Assembly: GCA_031271345.1 (NCBI GenBank)
Contig: JAISVX010000001.1
Coordinates: 62,001-126,000 of the forward strand
DNA length: 64,000 nt
From: Lactobacillaceae bacterium
Lineage (GTDB): Bacteria > Pseudomonadota > Alphaproteobacteria > RF32 > CAG-239
Direction of reading: 5' to 3'
Shown here: piece after piece, positions 62,874 through 64,000 of the stretch
Layout: every line of letters starts with the position of its first letter
Position numbering within the stretch: position 1 is the first letter of the stretch
The notes under the pieces: generated by a model
What the model was told of the DNA's origin: nothing
What the model saw: the letters and a program-made list of their open reading frames with translations, nothing else
Databases searched by the model: none
Translations under genes and position numbers: made by a program

Positions 62874-64000
62874 TTAGCCGCCTTTTTTCTGGTCTCCGCG
62901 ACAGATTATTTCGCGGGCAAACTTCACATATTGATTATAATATTCTTCAATGCTGGTTTGAACCATGCTGTTTACGGTTCCCTTTGGATATTTGCCGTCT
63001 TTTCCCGGCTTGCCGGCTTTAATCCCAGTTAAAATTTCAATGCCGTCATCAACGGAATCAATCGCATAAATATGAAATCTCTTCTCGTTTACCGCTTCTA
63101 AAATCTCTTCTTTCAGCATTAAGTTTACAACATTTGTCCGCGGAATAATCACGCCCTGACTTCCGGTTAAACCATTATGCCTGCAGACATCAAAAAAACC
63201 TTCGATTTTTTCGTTTACGCCGCCGATTGGCTGAATTTCGCCAAACTGGTTAATCGAACCCGTTACCGCTATCGACTGCTTAATCGGAATATTGGCAATC
63301 GCCGAAAGCAGGCAATAATATTCGGTTGAAGACGCGCTGTCTCCGTCAACTCCGCCGTAAGACTGCTCAAAAACTATCGACGCCGATAAAGACAGCGGCG
63401 CATTTTTTGCAAAACGGTTGGTAAGCAAAGACTGCAAAATCAATACGCCCTTGGTATGAATAGGTCCGCTTAAATCTATTTCTCTTTCAATATCAAAAAA
63501 CTCTCCGTTGCCAAGCCTTACCTGAGTTGTTATGCGGGTCGGTTTGCCAAAGGCAAATCTTGATAAATTATAAACGACCAAGCCGTTTATCTGTCCAATT
63601 CTCTCGCCTGTAACATCCATCAAAATTGTGCCGCGCTCGATTTGCTCAAGCATGATTTTGTTAATTCTGCCAAAGCGGTATTTTTGAGCGTCTATAGCTT
63701 GCTGGATGTGGTTTTTGCCAATTTGGTTGGCTTTTGATTTTCTCGCCCAATAATCCGCCTCTCGGAGCAAGTCGCCGATAGACGCGATATGCGCGGTAAG
63801 TTTTAAAGAATCTCCCGCTAACCGCGAAGAATATTCTATCACTTTCGCAACCGCCTGCTTGTTTAGAGAGCGGATTTGTTTTCTTTTTGACAATGAACCG
63901 ATTAATTTTGCGTATTCAAGTTCGGTTTTCTCATTTCTATCCATCAAAGTTGCAAAATCCGCCTCAACCTTGAAAAAGTCGGAGAAATCCGGGTCTCTTT
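62874..64000 (-). CDS. Lon-like ATP-dependent protease, 3' part only
   Basis: The C-terminal part (375 codons visible) of an AAA+ Lon-family protease. The gene runs off the window edge; the frame stays open through DPDFSDFFKVEADF up to base 64000, so the ATG at 63944 is internal. The protease domain has the Ser/Lys dyad motifs GVDGDSASSTEYY and GGVNEKIEGFFDVC. The middle SQEARIxKANQIGKNHIQQAI-like helical region is usual for the LonB/AAA_32 type rather than canonical Lon. The ATPase Walker motifs lie upstream, outside the window. Confidence 0.88.
   Translation of the reverse strand, partial: RDPDFSDFFKVEADFATLMDRNEKTELEYAKLIGSLSKRKQIRSLNKQAVAKVIEYSSRLAGDSLKLTAHIASIGDLLREADYWARKSKANQIGKNHIQQAIDAQKYRFGRINKIMLEQIERGTILMDVTGERIGQINGLVVYNLSRFAFGKPTRITTQVRLGNGEFFDIEREIDLSGPIHTKGVLILQSLLTNRFAKNAPLSLSASIVFEQSYGGVDGDSASSTEYYCLLSAIANIPIKQSIAVTGSINQFGEIQPIGGVNEKIEGFFDVCRHNGLTGSQGVIIPRTNVVNLMLKEEILEAVNEKRFHIYAIDSVDDGIEILTGIKAGKPGKDGKYPKGTVNSMVQTSIEEYYNQYVKFAREIICRGDQKKGG

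Overview
The window is a 64 kb, AT-rich, gene-dense stretch of chromosome that reads as an anaerobic or fermentative alphaproteobacterium, most like the small-genome uncultured lineages found in animal guts. This placement is inference. It rests on [FeFe]-hydrogenase maturases (hydG, hydE, hydF), a class III anaerobic ribonucleotide reductase with its activase, and a formate/nitrite channel. It also rests on alphaproteobacterial families and gene orders: SH3_4 secreted protein, mlaE-mlaF, radA-cvpA, and ihfB-lapA-accD. No 16S gene is present to settle it.

Layout. 1-6724: a tightly overlapping plus-strand operon, hydG (5' end outside the window)-hydE-hydF-two paralogous EamA/DMT permeases-glucokinase-DUF2147. 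6775-16349: mixed metabolic genes, including DUF1937, an SPFH-like protein, an alkyltransferase-like protein, an ABC exporter pair, a PreT/GltD-like oxidoreductase, HAD, alanine dehydrogenase, a cyclase, GNAT and VOC. 16350-25335: tRNA-Arg(CCT), an M20 peptidase, an FNT channel, an SH3 protein, mlaEF, radA, cvpA, an SpeE-like membrane protein, and two tRNA-Ser genes separated by a GC-rich repeat that splits a tRNA-Ser 3' fragment. 25336-30500: small envelope proteins and accessory genes, including one with a G8 homopolymer that breaks its reading frame. 30655-37756: tsf-rpsB, divergent parE, and a large autotransporter. 37821-46802: hypothetical exported proteins, tRNA-Arg(ACG), an AlwI-like type II restriction-modification pair, a MATE exporter and a HAD-like protein. 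47179-50255: nrdD, a separate glycyl-radical peptide and nrdG, behind two NrdR-box-like palindromes. 50262-64000: aldo-keto reductase, MBL hydrolase, apt, nucleosidase, dnaJ/porin-like/dnaK, a phosphorylase, accD, lapA, ihfB and the 3' part of a Lon-like protease gene.

How it fits together. HydEFG build the H-cluster of an [FeFe] hydrogenase whose structural gene is not in the window. NrdD/NrdG make deoxynucleotides without oxygen. The FNT channel would move formate or a related acid. Together they indicate life by hydrogen- or formate-producing fermentation. Apt, the nucleosidase and the phosphorylase form a purine/nucleoside salvage set.

Most notable: (1) the glycyl-radical segment of NrdD is a separate 60-residue ORF with its own ribosome-binding site; (2) two NrdR-like boxes with centres 31 bp apart lie upstream; (3) a G8 tract that could switch a membrane protein on or off; (4) an autotransporter passenger built of FxxN/GGAI repeats like chlamydial Pmp proteins; (5) a fused double adenine methyltransferase with an AlwI-family endonuclease beside a tRNA gene. 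I saw no CRISPR array, insertion sequence, prophage or rRNA gene.
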